The notes under the pieces: generated by a model
Database searches by the model: none
The model's input: only the letters and a program-made list of their open reading frames with translations
Told to the model about the DNA's origin: nothing
Assembly (NCBI GenBank): GCA_022578965.1
Contig: MU400508.1
Coordinates: forward strand, 434,001-498,000
Origin: Xylaria sp. FL1777
Lineage: Eukaryota > Ascomycota > Sordariomycetes > Xylariales > Xylariaceae
DNA length: 64,000 bases
Reading direction: 5' to 3'
Program-made: the position numbers and the translations under genes
Shown: in pieces, positions 46,340 through 57,249 of the stretch
How positions within the stretch are numbered: the first letter of the stretch is position 1
Layout: every line of letters begins with the position of its first letter

Positions 46340-49300
46340 GACAAGGGAAAAGGAACGACTTTCCTTCTCTCGTCTTTCGGGGGGTGGGGGTGGGGTGGTA
46401 TATATTCAAAACATGAAAGTCGGGACACGGCTAGCCCTGAATAAACACCATGCAACAACGAGTGAGAGAGAGGCTGATTGGGAATAAGATCTGCCTCTCA
46501 AACGACGCTTGCCATGTCTTGTCTTAGAACAGGTGGTAATGTAGAGGGACCATGTGAGATTAAGCCAAGCGAGCGTTATGTTGTACGTTGTCTCAAAGGG
46601 CCGCGTCGAGACTCGTATAGGCGGTAAAAGGGCTAGGGCAGATGAGAATGAAACCTGCCGGCACAGCAATTCCTGCGATGCGATGTATGTAGATATTGAT
46701 AGGCGGCCCGATGGTTGGATCTGGACCATGTACGATCCCCAGACGAGACGACAACGAGGAGCCAACCGTAGAGCCCGGATCTGGACGAGGAAACGCAGGT
46801 AACGGGACAGGGCGACGACCCCAATAGGTAAGTTACAGCACGAATAAGTGATGCAATATACGAGCGAATGAGGTGCAGGTAATAAGTAGATACAATAACA
46901 TGTAATCTAGTAGGTAATGAATGAGAGGTAAGGGGGGGTCCTCTTTCTTTTTTTGGTTCGTTTAGATGGATGATACCCTCTGGTGTAAGACAGCAACTGG
47001 CAAAGCGAAGTAGATCTAAAGATCACGCAAGCAATGGTCTACTAACAACAACAACAACAACAACCACAACCGCCACCACCTCTGCCGATAAACACACCAA
47101 CGTGCACAATACGAAGCTGCGCCCGCCGATAGGGCTCCCCCCTGGCTGTAACAAGAGGGAAAGGGACCAACTTCCCGAAAGCTACAAAGCTACGACAAGC
47201 TACGGGCGGAAACGATGGCGCTTGAGACCTTAGCTCACATCTACTAAGGGGGGGGAGAAGAGCAGAGAGGAATAGCACTATTTGATCGCTGGGAGGGCCG
47301 AATAGAGGCGCGCACAGGGCAGATGGGACAATCAATACGGGGCCAATACGGGGCAAAGAGGGCCAGAAGATCTCTCGTCGCCGGCAACGCTGGCCTAGGC
47401 AGGTGACTTTCTGGGTGGTGCTCTGTCTCTCTCTCTCTCGACGGGATGTGTAAGTAAGTAAGCAAGCGGAGGCGACGGCGTTACTGGGCTGCCTCTGCTG
47501 CTCTGCTCTGCGCGCTTGATCGCTCGCGATCCGTTTTTCTTCGTGTACATACGCATAGCGTGCGCACACATTACAGTACTTAGAGCCGTGGCATCGAGCC
47601 TAGCGCAGTGTATACCTAATCAAGGGCGTGCAGCAAGTGTTACTGTAACGGTAGAGAAAATGACAGGAGATTGGGGGGCGCAACCAGGTCTTGCCGCACG
47701 CCCATTGGTGTAATGTTTTACCCGTGCATCGTTTCTCCTTCAGTGCTTCTGTGTAGACGGGAGTTCCAATGTGATGTAACGTTGTAGGCCCCGACAAGGT
47801 GTAGACTTTGTGCTTGTTACTATGCGTATAAGCTGTTTTAGTATTCTCTCAAGGGACAGGGGTCGTCTGGAGATGATTGGACCGTGCAAGCCACATCATG
47901 ATTTTACAAAATGCGGTTATTAAATGTTAAATGCCATGGTTGTGCAGTTATTCCCTATTCGGACTGGGGATTCAAATCCGTCTTTTCGCTGAGACCAATC
48001 TGATCTAGCTATACGGTTAGTTGTACGACTTGCCTACTTGTCCGAGTGGTCCCGGCATGATACTGCGTACATATAGTAGGTAGTATTCGATAAGGCTGGA
48101 GCCAACATTGGAGAGCAATAAATGCACTGGCACGCTGTTCTGGATAATGTGGCTGGTGATCCAAGGATCAGGAAAAAGGGGAGATCTCCATCCGTCCGCC
48201 CCCCCCGGGCGAGTCAGTGGTCAAGAGTCTGCCAATGCCAGTGCTCCGCAACGAGACATCGTAATCTGCGAATCACCGGCCTCAGGCTCCTCAGAATTCA
48301 TCTATTGTCCCTGCACCGAGATGCACGCACGGGATGGGTTTGTCCAGGCGAACATCCACGCGTACACTTACTGCGCGTACACTACTTACTTACACACCGC
48401 GCCCGGTGCTAAATTTACCACATGCCTACATTACTGCCCTACATTACTGCGTAATGCATAAGTAACATGGCGCAAAAGCAGTTCATGGAGCCTATTCCAA
48501 ATTTGGCGTTGAGGCTCTGTTGAGACCCATAGCGGATGTGGCGGGCTTCGATGATAACCTCCTCCCATGCTGCTTTTCGCAGCATATTCAGTGCAATTTG
48601 ATGTGTCATCGTGGACGTCCTTGGGCGCTCGAGCTGCGGCCGGTGTTGTTTCCCGCGACGGGAACGTCGTGACTCTGCATTAGTCCGGGCAGGTTGTCAG
48701 GCAGGCGAACAAAAGGGTTTCTTTCTGCGGCACCAAATCCGTTAGACTAGCGTCTTCCGTAGAACTTTCCATTCCCTCGATCCCTGAATAATGCCGAGAT
48801 CGCCGTAGAAGGCAGGTTGACAAGATCGGCCTGATGGTCGGACACAGCTCCCGACCAACCAGAGGCCGTGTCGTCCCACCTGACGGACTCCTGGCTGGCC
48901 TCACACGTGAGCGACGTTGGGTTTGGAAGCTTGAAGGAAGCTAGCAACTACAACGTTCTATGGTGGTGGACCTGGTGCTTCACACCCTCCCCGTTTTGCC
49001 CGAGACATCATGGACGAACTCGCTTCTTTCCTTGGTGGAGCGACATGTTCACTCCAGCTAAACGTTCCATCTCCTATGGGGGGATCCTGCGGTCAGCACC
49101 ATACGGTAGACTCGGTAGACTCGGTACATAGTAGACTTACATGTAGTAGGCTTGCCGTATGCGTAGACTTGTGTCATGTCTTGCCACTCGCGGACAATGG
49201 CTTGCCCCTCATAATAGCTATGAAGAGCCAGTATCAACGGGCATTCTTCTGCACCCTCTCTTATTCTCAAAGCCCAGAACTACGCAACACGAGGCACGCC

Positions 49301-49392
49301 AACACATTTTCAGCCCGTGTCTGATACCACATTAGGCTCTTCTTTCTTTTATTGGACTTGACCTTCCCGTTTTCAGATACTACATTGTCAAC
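46340..49392. promoter_or_regulatory. divergent hxk3-dam1 intergenic region
   Basis: About 3 kb between the 5' ends of hxk3 (-) and dam1 (+). It contains an ACA/CAACAA tract near 47,045-47,090, G-runs near 47,250 and TACTGCGTA copies at 48061 and 48445. Open frames of up to 175 codons (for example 47042-47569, minus) are low-complexity, ending in poly-Gly/poly-Cys from simple repeats, so they are not credible genes. Both promoters should lie here. Confidence 0.55.
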
Positions 49393-50652
49393 ATGAGGCT
49401 CATCATTCGCGACGATGCCGAAACGGCCAGCTCCTATGTGGCTAATTACATCATTGACCGCATCCGTCACTTCAACCCTACCCCCTCACACCCATTCGTG
49501 CTTGGGCTGCCGACAGGCTCCAGCCCGCTTGGCGTATACAGAATATTGGTCGAGAAGTACAAGGCCGGCTTAGTAGGTATCATCGGTGTATTAGGCAATA
49601 AGATAGACAACTGACGATATTTCTCTTTAGATCTCCTTTGAGAATGTTGTTACGTTCAACATGGTATGCGTTGCTTTTTGATGTCTCACACATATATCAT
49701 AGTTTTAACACATGATGTAGGATGAGTATGTGGGGATTCCCCGGGACCACCCCGAGAGCTACCACTCGTTCATGTGGAAGAACTTCTTCTCCCACGTCAA
49801 TGTGAACCCCAATAACGTACACATACTCAATGGCAATGCACCTAACCTTGAGGCCGAATGTGTCGAGTATGAGAACAAGATCAAGCGTGCCGGAGGCATC
49901 GACCTCTTCTTGGGTGGCATCGGCGAGGACGGCCACATTGCCTTCAACGAGCCTGGCTCCAGCTTAGCTTCTAGGACTCGTGTCAAGACCCTCGCATATG
50001 ACACCATCCTGGCCAACTCCCGCTTCTTCAACAACGATGTAGACCAGGTCCCCAAAATGGCCTTGACGGTCGGCGTCCAGACCGTCCTTGAAGCAAGAGA
50101 AGTCGTCATCATCATCCTCGGTGCACGCAAATCTCTAGCTCTACAGAAGTGCATTGAGCAGGGTGTGAACCACATGTGGACCCTCTCGAGTCTTCAACTT
50201 CACCCTCACCCTATGATTGTGTGCGACGAGGATGCTACATTAGAACTCCAAGTAAAGACTGTCAAGGTATGTTATTCTAATCTTGTTGTATTGATTTCAA
50301 CCGTCGCCTATACTAACATATTCTCGTGTAGTACTTCAAGAGTATCGAGAAGGTTGCAAGGGAGCAAGGTTTCGAGCAGATACTGCCTTCGAGCATCCGG
50401 ACTGGCCCCGCGCCGGCGGTTATTCCCAAGACTGTTGTGGACGAGGTTCAATCCCCAACCATCTTAGCACCCCAGCCCATGACATCACGCCTGTTGCGCG
50501 CAACCCCCGCAACGGAATACCCCGTGCGATCGGTGTCGCCCGATCTCATCCCGGATCGAATGGCTGACCGCGTCGGCGTGCCGGATCTCGTCCGCCGACT
50601 CACTCCCCAACCCGAGCAGCAGCACCAGCGACTAGCTAGCGTCGGCGCCTAA
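49393..50652 (+). CDS. dam1: glucosamine-6-phosphate deaminase/isomerase
   Basis: Converts glucosamine-6-phosphate to fructose-6-phosphate and ammonia, linking GlcNAc use to glycolysis. Four exons: 49393-49572, 49631-49663 (33 nt), 49721-50266 and 50332-50652, all joined in phase 0, giving 359 residues. Motifs are [16 protein letters not shown], then [18 protein letters not shown] spanning intron 2, and [17 protein letters not shown]. The catalytic residues fall at Asp72, Asp141, His143 and Glu148, the same numbers as in Escherichia coli NagB, which supports both the start and the splicing. The core ends near residue 270. A roughly 85-residue Pro/Arg/Gln-rich tail follows that bacterial enzymes lack; it looks disordered. 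It is the last cluster gene and is divergent from hxk3. Confidence 0.95.
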
Positions 50653-51465
50653 ACGTGGTAGACCCAAAGACGAAAAAAGTAATTATGATCACGATCCGTA
50701 ACAGGGAAGCATTGCCCTCTCCATTTCACTAGAATATGCTGGCATCATCTAGGCCCTGACGAGGGCTATCCCATAACGATATCAGGAAGATTGACACTAG
50801 GTTTGAGAAGCGTAGATTCAGTTCTGTATTTTAGCACTGGTTGTCAAATTGGCATATATTGTAGCAGACAGCTTAGCCAAGGCTATTTCATTGGTTTATG
50901 TTACGAGTTGTAGGTAGATGGCAGCTCAAGCAGATCCATTCAGTAACGCTAGGTCGCGTTCAAGATGTCTAAGATACCCATATACGTTATGTTTTATGAT
51001 TCAATATCCAATAAATTTCCATACCCATGCTTGTGTCGAGAGGTTCTTCGTTATGTGTTCGATTTCTTATTGCCCGTGACCCGACCCGATGACCTTAAAA
51101 CTTACTGCCAAGCCTTACTTATAAGCATGTTAGTTGACAAGAGCATATCTCGACGCGATGACCATAACTCTCACAATGACGCCGACACGACATGTTGAAT
51201 ACGGCCTCGGACTGGTGGAAGTATTATAAATTAAAGTCGTAATATTCATCGTAAAGCATCTGTTTTGTTTTCCATCACCAATCTCAACACACATCTTTCT
51301 CACCCCACGCCCAGCATCAAGTGCCTCTCCATCACAACCGTCTATAAGACGCACTCTTAATTTAATCGCGCCTGAAAAAAACAAACCGAAAACAACCCAC
51401 CCCCACGTTCAATACGCGCAGAACCAAGTAAAATCACTCATTCCTCTCATCAAACCCATCCAAGA
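50653..51465. other. intergenic region
   Basis: About 0.8 kb between dam1 and the next plus-strand gene. It is AT-rich to about 51.25 kb and C/A-rich just upstream of 51466, as expected of a leader. No gene is seen. Confidence 0.6.
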
Positions 51466-51729
51466 ATGCCTTATCAACCAAACGCCCCTCTCCTCAGCCC
51501 AACCAAGCGAGCCGCGGCTCTCGCGGGGGAATCACACTTCTCCACCAGCGGCACTGCATCGGCGACGTCCGCGGCGCCAAAGGACGCAGGCCTAAACCTG
51601 CGTCGCGTGGCGGCGACGCCGGGGGGTCGAGCGTTTCTTGCCGCTGCCGTGGTCGTCGGGTGCGTGATTGACTACGAACTCTGGACTCTCTATGGTGCCA
51701 AGTACTTTAGTGGGAAGGGGCAACAGTGA
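51466..51729 (+). CDS. small single-pass membrane protein, function unknown
   Basis: An 87-residue frame starting at an ATG in good context (CCAAGAATGCC) after a C/A-rich leader. The first half is Ala/Ser/Pro-rich. One hydrophobic helix (about 55-71, FLAAAVVVGCVIDYELW) is followed by a short polar tail (LYGAKYFSGKGQQ). GC-rich third positions contrast with the AT-rich flanks, which supports coding. No family was recognised. A small organelle or ER membrane protein is plausible, but this is inference only. It is convergent with the ceramidase gene. Confidence 0.6.
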   Translation: MPYQPNAPLLSPTKRAAALAGESHFSTSGTASATSAAPKDAGLNLRRVAATPGGRAFLAAAVVVGCVIDYELWTLYGAKYFSGKGQQ

Positions 51730-52303
51730 CGATGTTACTCTGGACTTACAGTAGAAAGGGGGGAACCAAATAAAGTTCAGGCCAGGGGAGGAGGCCCGGG
51801 GGGGAGGGGAAGATTGCTTGGTTAGGGGGTTGGTTATCTGTGTGTCTGTGTACCCAAGGGACGTGATTCTTTTGTGTACATATGAGAGTATCTATCTATC
51901 TATCTATCTATCTATGCAAGACCAATAGGACTTGCATTCAAGCAGACGTGCTTGTGACATGAACTTACCGCCTCTGTATGGAGAATGGGATAAGGCGGAT
52001 GATATGATATGGTTGCTGAGAGGTCTCGCTTGTGTTGTTATGGATGTAACATCTGTATTTCCATGTACCGGTATCTGATAGACATCTCCTTTTTCCCTTG
52101 ATTCTCACCAAACAATTACATCATCGCTCAGGGTTATCAGGTTATATCATTGAAAAAAAATAACATGCAAGTTTAGGTCGACTTAGGAAAAAAAAATACG
52201 CGTATATATTGTCATATCTGGATGTATGTACAACCCATTACCAAGGTTTTTGTCACTTGTGCATTCTTCCCTCACCCAATCGCGCATCAGAACACCGCAC
52301 AGC
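51730..52303. other. convergent 3' intergenic region with (TATC)n
   Basis: About 570 bp between the convergent small membrane protein and ceramidase genes. It contains a TATC microsatellite and presumably both 3' UTRs. Confidence 0.6.
51888..51915. repeat. (TATC)n microsatellite
   Basis: About six TATC units, in the likely 3' UTR of the small membrane protein gene. Confidence 0.9.
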
Positions 52304-55043
52304 CTACGTAAGCTTGAAGCTGTTGCTCGTCCCCGTGAAAGCAGTAATGGCACCGGTGAACAGCGCCTTGCTATCACCGTAATACTTGATCCTGTACGTG
52401 CCAGGCGTAGCATCAAGCTCCGTCTCCCAGGAGATGGTAACGTCGCTGTACCCGAGAAGTTCATTGGTGCGGTTCCACGAGTACACGAGAGACCAGTCGG
52501 TGTCGTCGCGGACTTGCGTCCAGGTGTTGCCGCTGGCGCTCAGCTGCTCGATGGCGGCGAACGTCCCCTCGAGGCGCAGGTTGTTCCGCGGGTTCGCGCC
52601 CACGAAAACCGCGTTGATCACTGCGCCGCGCGCGTATGTCGAGGATGGCTGTGTTGTCACCGTGCCGAAGCTCTTCCCCAAAGGCGCGTTATCTTGCACC
52701 ACACCCGTGATGAATGACAGACTGTTGTCGCGGTTATCGGGCGGGCTGGGACCCGGGGGTGGAGAGCTCGTCGAGTCTGGTGCCAGGTATTTGATGTTGC
52801 TAACGGTGAGGTTGATGTATGCAGGCAATTCGTATTGGCCGAACAGCGTGCTCGCCCCCTCGTATCGCTGGATGGCGTACTCCTCGGGCGTAGTAACGTA
52901 GTGGCAGTACGAGTTGGCTGGTCCGCCGATGACAACTTTGGGCTCTGCTTCGGTAATGTCTTCCGCTGCCGTCTTGATTGCGCCGCGCCATCTGCGACCA
53001 GCCATTGTCGTGGCTTCGCTCGGGCTGACAATGATGACGAACTGGCCCACACGGAATAGCTGGATATCCACGATATTTGGGCTCCAGGCGTAAGGCTGGG
53101 ACAGCTCCCCGACGTCGAGGAGAATGGGCTTTGGCGCATGGCATGCTTTCTGTTGCGCGGAAGGCTCGCGGAGCAATGCCTTCACGACCTCCCAAACAGG
53201 GCTGGCACTTGGCTCGCCCGAGTCGCTTTGTGTGAAGTCGAATAGTCCGGGGCCGTCCGTAGTACCTGCGGCAAACGAGTATCCAAGCGCCGAGGGGCAG
53301 GTCTGTACTTGCTGTCCATTTTCCAGCTGGAAATTCCAAAAGGTCATGTCGTGATAGAAATGGAACGACTTGACTGTTGAACCGACGACGGCAGTTCCTG
53401 TCGAATCAAGATTGTCCTGTATAGCTAAGGTAAGTCTCTGGTCCGTTAAAGACTGACCAGAATACATACATAGACAGAACGAGCTCCGTTGTATTGTCTT
53501 GTGCCTATCTCATAAGCGCTCGCTACACCAAGATCGAGTTTTTCAAATGCAGGTCCACGTCCGTGGCAAGATTGAGACTTGCCGTCAGCGCAGGTGCTGT
53601 TTTCGTAGCTGCACATTTGACCCGAACCATCATCGCACCTCGTATAGTGTTAGTCTTCGCACATAAAAGGGGTTCACACCCATCTCCAGCAGCAGTTGCT
53701 CACCACGCGCCAAGGATGTTGGGAGTTGTGTCGCCAACATTTGCCTGAGAGAACGCAGCGACAAAGCCGTCCGCGGCCGAATCATCACCCTCCATTGCCT
53801 TCTCGAACATGAGCTCCGCCACACCCTTGTTGTCGCCAGTTACATGGGTGTTGTTTTGGTAGACGGACGTGCCGTGAACAGGGAACCACGTCAAGATACC
53901 CATATTTTTGCTGTCAGAGGCGCGCTGAAATTTGAGGACAGTCATCTCCTTGTCCACCGAGTCGGTGTATCTAGCTCTCTCCTCGGCCGGGTTGTTCATG
54001 TAAGCGTATAAGCTTCGACTGATGTTACTGTCGGTAATGTTCACGGCTCCTACAACTTCATTAGCTATTTTCAATTGTACCAATTGCAACACCTAGATTT
54101 ACCATAATCGAGATATCCCTAGATATGCGAACATTAGCCCTAATCCCCCAGAGCCCATATATTTTCCTGACTTACCTCAGTCAGGGACTCGTGAGCCCTT
54201 TTCACGGATAGAACAGCGCCATCGACGGCAGCTTGATAACCCTGTTTGTCGAAACCAAAGCTAGTGATTTGCGGGAGAAGATAATTCCACCATGCACCGG
54301 GGCCAGAATGCGAATGTGTCCCAGTTACTGCAACGTTGCCCTGGCCGTAGACGGAATACTCGTCACCAAGGGCTGCAATGCCTTCTAGAATTCCATATCG
54401 CAAAGCTGTGTCGCCAGTTGCCATGTCGAGGACCAGGTACACAAACCGGTCATTCGGGTTATTTACATCGCCGACAATGAAAGCGCGCGAGAATATTCTC
54501 TGTCTCAACCCAGTTCCCACCTGGTTAAGGTCTGCATAACCCTATAATGCCAGCGTTAGTAGGCGGCCTCAATATCATTGGAATACCAGTAGTCTGTAAT
54601 GCCGGAAAACACACAGAAGTCGGCCACGTACAGCAAAGTTTATTTCGACTTATTTGAACACGTGAGTTAGTATTGGACTAGTATGGATTATAAGGATGTC
54701 TCTGAGATGGGATAGAGTTGCGCTTGAGTCGCTACTTGGGTCCAACAACGAGTTTAGGGAGATTAGAGCGTAAATGCATACCAGTAGGCCCAGTGATATC
54801 TCCCTTGCCTACGCCGATCAAGTACTTATCGCCCTTTGCCTCTGCTCGGGCATTTGAGGACGAGGACGAGGACGAGGACGATTTTGTGCGCTCAGCCCGT
54901 TCGAAGTCAAAGCCATGTCTTTCTGGCGGTCCTTGGAGGTTGGACGCCAAGAATATGCCCAATATTAGCAATGATACGATAGAAAACGCGACGACACCAA
55001 TCCTCCGTGGTGCTGGGCCACGCTGAGGAGTTTTCGACGCCAT
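52304..55043 (-). CDS. neutral/alkaline ceramidase
   Basis: Hydrolyses ceramide to sphingosine and fatty acid at a membrane surface or secreted. Six exons are inferred: 55043-54782, 54648-54632 (17-nt micro-exon), 54541-54176, 54092-53704, 53638-53470 and 53416-52304, about 771 residues, the usual family size. The N-terminus is a signal anchor (about 15-33) followed by a poly-Ser linker. Family blocks are YLIGVGKGDITGPT|VEINFA|GYADLNQVGTGLRQR, the zinc motif GTHSHSGPGAWWNY, ILTWFPVHGTS, SQANVGDTTPNILGAW and GRRWRGAIK, with a beta-sandwich C-terminal domain ending WETELDATPGTYRIKYYG. The position of the usual nucleophilic Ser (GDVSPN in animals) is occupied by Thr. The exon 4 start is uncertain: the only in-phase acceptor adds about eight residues not expected in the family. 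Confidence 0.9.
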
Positions 55044-56314
55044 GTTGATGGCGAATTCACAGTTACACTACCGCTTGTAAGGACGGCGTTTTCCCTACTT
55101 AACCGGCGAGGAACACGAAGGAGAGAGCTCTACCATGTGACAGCTTCGGGTTATATTTATGGCTTCAGCTCACCAGACCACCATGTAACCGCACCTTGGC
55201 AGCGTGCATGCGGCGTGGCCATTTCTTCTCAACGTACCTAGTCTTCCCCGGCCATAATGTCACAATAGTACCTATTGGAGGGCACACCGGTTTCTACAAG
55301 GGCTGAAGAGGCAGGTCATGGCTCTGGCAGCTCCTGGGGAGGCGGGCGGTGATCGGAATGCGCGGGGAACACGATGCCAAATGCATGCTAGGCCGCCGGA
55401 CTGGGTTAATAAATTAGGTAGGTCGATCAGTGCAACACTGATCAGCACAAGCCAACCTGTCTTGCATGTTTACTTGCTTGCTTCTATTGACTGGCCAGCC
55501 AGCGGTGGAGGCAGCATGGAAGGGAAACACAACACGTCCAACCAATGTAGGCCGTCTAGCTAGATAGAGGATGCACATACACGAGCCGTACGTAAGTGTA
55601 GGTATACAACGTCGCACCCTGCGATTCTCTACCGGGAATCACATGGTCCTATGACGTAGCACTTCCGCCGGAGACACACACGATTGGACGGAATGCTGCA
55701 ACTAATCGCTACCGTGCAAGCCGAAGTCGATTTGTCACCTTGCCCCTTTGTGGCTGGCAGAAGTGCAGACAAGTACCTGCACATGCTCTATCTACCTGGA
55801 ATTTATTCCGTGGATGTGGAGAGCTTGATTGATACAGGCTACAGCGTACGAGTTTGGATCAATCATTCGCAGACGGCACTGACAACCTAATTTCCTATTT
55901 ACACTAATATTTTCAGCTCGTGTCTCGTTTGCAGGGTCGCCCGAGAATAAACCTGTAGGTCCATGGTAGGTATGGAGTGAGTTATACGGCTATTGATCCC
56001 AAACAAAACAGAAAGAGGGCAGAGAGACTGAGAGGGAGAAAAGAAGAACGAGAACAAACATAAGATCTGTTTTATAGCATCAAACCTTGTCGTGGGACTG
56101 ATGTCTGTGCTTTGCGGGCAGAAGACCAGAATCGTGATGGTCCGAAGACTTGCATACTAGGTGTACAGTAGCTTCCCCTGGTCTAGCCCGTTGATTTACG
56201 GCAACAAGAGATATAGGTACGCCGTCTCCCGGGGCGAAAGTTCCTTGTAAAATGGAGCTACACGTGCAACTATTGGAGCCGAGAGATGCGTCAAGTGGTG
56301 GGTTGGATTGCGGA

Positions 56315-56540
56315 GGGCCATTACCACATAACACCGACAATTAAAAAAGAGGTGGGGTAAAAGACCAAACTAATGGCTTTTTTTTATACACACACTTACA
56401 TTTAATTGAATTAATTCATCGTACGAATATATATTCAATTGAATTAATCTGTTTATTTTTTTATTCATTTAGTTCTGGCTTTGTTAGAATGTTTGGTACT
56501 TGTAGCTTTCTGGTTTGTCGGTGGCATGTGGTAGTGGCCC
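56315..56540. mobile_element. MITE-like element A with 26-bp terminal inverted repeats
   Basis: The left terminus (56315-56340, starting GGGCCATTACCACATAACAC and ending CGACAA) and right terminus (56515-56540, starting TTGTCGGTGGCATGTGGTAG) are imperfect inverted repeats of 26 bp differing at three positions. The 174-bp interior is AT-rich with a palindromic AATTGAATTAAT segment and no coding capacity. Size, AT-rich core and TIRs fit a miniature inverted-repeat transposable element. Target-site duplications could not be defined. Confidence 0.75.
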
Positions 56541-56550
56541 ACGGATAGGT

Positions 56551-56768
56551 GGGCTACTACCACATGCCACCGACAATCAGAAGTTCAAAATTTAATTGAA
56601 AAAAAAAGGTAGTATTATAATTATTAATGCTATAATTACCCTTTTATCTAATTAGAATAAAATAAAAGGCTGTAATTGTGGTGTAATTGTGGTGTAATTG
56701 TGATAAATGCTGCTTTTTGGGCTTTCTGAATTTCATTTTCGTTTGTCGGTGTTATGTGGTAATGGCCC
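56551..56768. mobile_element. MITE-like element B with the same terminal repeats
   Basis: The left terminus at 56551-56576 and right terminus at 56743-56768 belong to the same 26-bp repeat family as element A. The right terminus of B is the exact reverse complement of the left terminus of A. The interior is AT-rich with three GGTGTAATTGT-type units. Only 10 bp separates it from element A, so the inner termini of A and B form a near-perfect 28-bp hairpin. It is non-coding; presumed to be mobilised in trans by an unseen transposase. Confidence 0.75.
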
Positions 56769-57249
56769 ACCGTCTTGGATACTACTTTGGGCCAAAAAGC
56801 TTGTTTTTCTCCAACGACAAGCGGGGAGTAAAAGCTCGCAGGGGTATATAAGGTATTATAGTCGCGATATCATTGGAGGTGAGCTTGAGACCTACCTCAT
56901 CAGGCTCCAAGTATTCCAGGGGTCCTATAATAAACAACAACGACTATCTATACTATCTACATTACTATGTACTGTAGGTATCAGGTGTCCCACGATACAG
57001 TACAGCCAACGTTCCATGAAGACGGTTTCTCCCTTGACCTCTCCTTGTCACTACCATTACCTGATGCAGCCACTCCAGATACTTATACAACAAGAGCCGC
57101 TATTAACTTAAGATATGGCTCGTGACGAAACAAGGTGTAGAATTATACTTCCTAAACAATACAGGTAGGCCTAGGAAATGAGGAATGAAGGCATTAAATT
57201 ATTACCCGTCTCTACATAGCTACGCACTGCACAGATATTCCGTGATTGA

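Larger units (their letters stand above)
55044..57249. other. intergenic region containing a MITE pair
   Basis: About 2.2 kb between the ceramidase 5' end and the GH3 gene 3' end. The middle holds two adjacent terminal-inverted-repeat elements (56315-56768). Outside these, frames are short (at most 134 codons) and have no family features. Confidence 0.6.

Noticed and set aside
47042..47569. 175-codon minus-strand frame upstream of hxk3
   Set aside because: It ends in poly-Gly and poly-Cys encoded by ACA/CAC simple repeats and has no conserved motif; it lies in the hxk3-dam1 promoter region.
47961..48000. tRNA-like GGGATTCAAATCCG segment
   Set aside because: T-stem pairing is incomplete and no acceptor stem or A-box is found upstream.
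52226..52901. Plus-strand frames of 163 and 171 codons inside the ceramidase gene
   Set aside because: Shadows of exon 6, which carries the ceramidase C-terminal domain.
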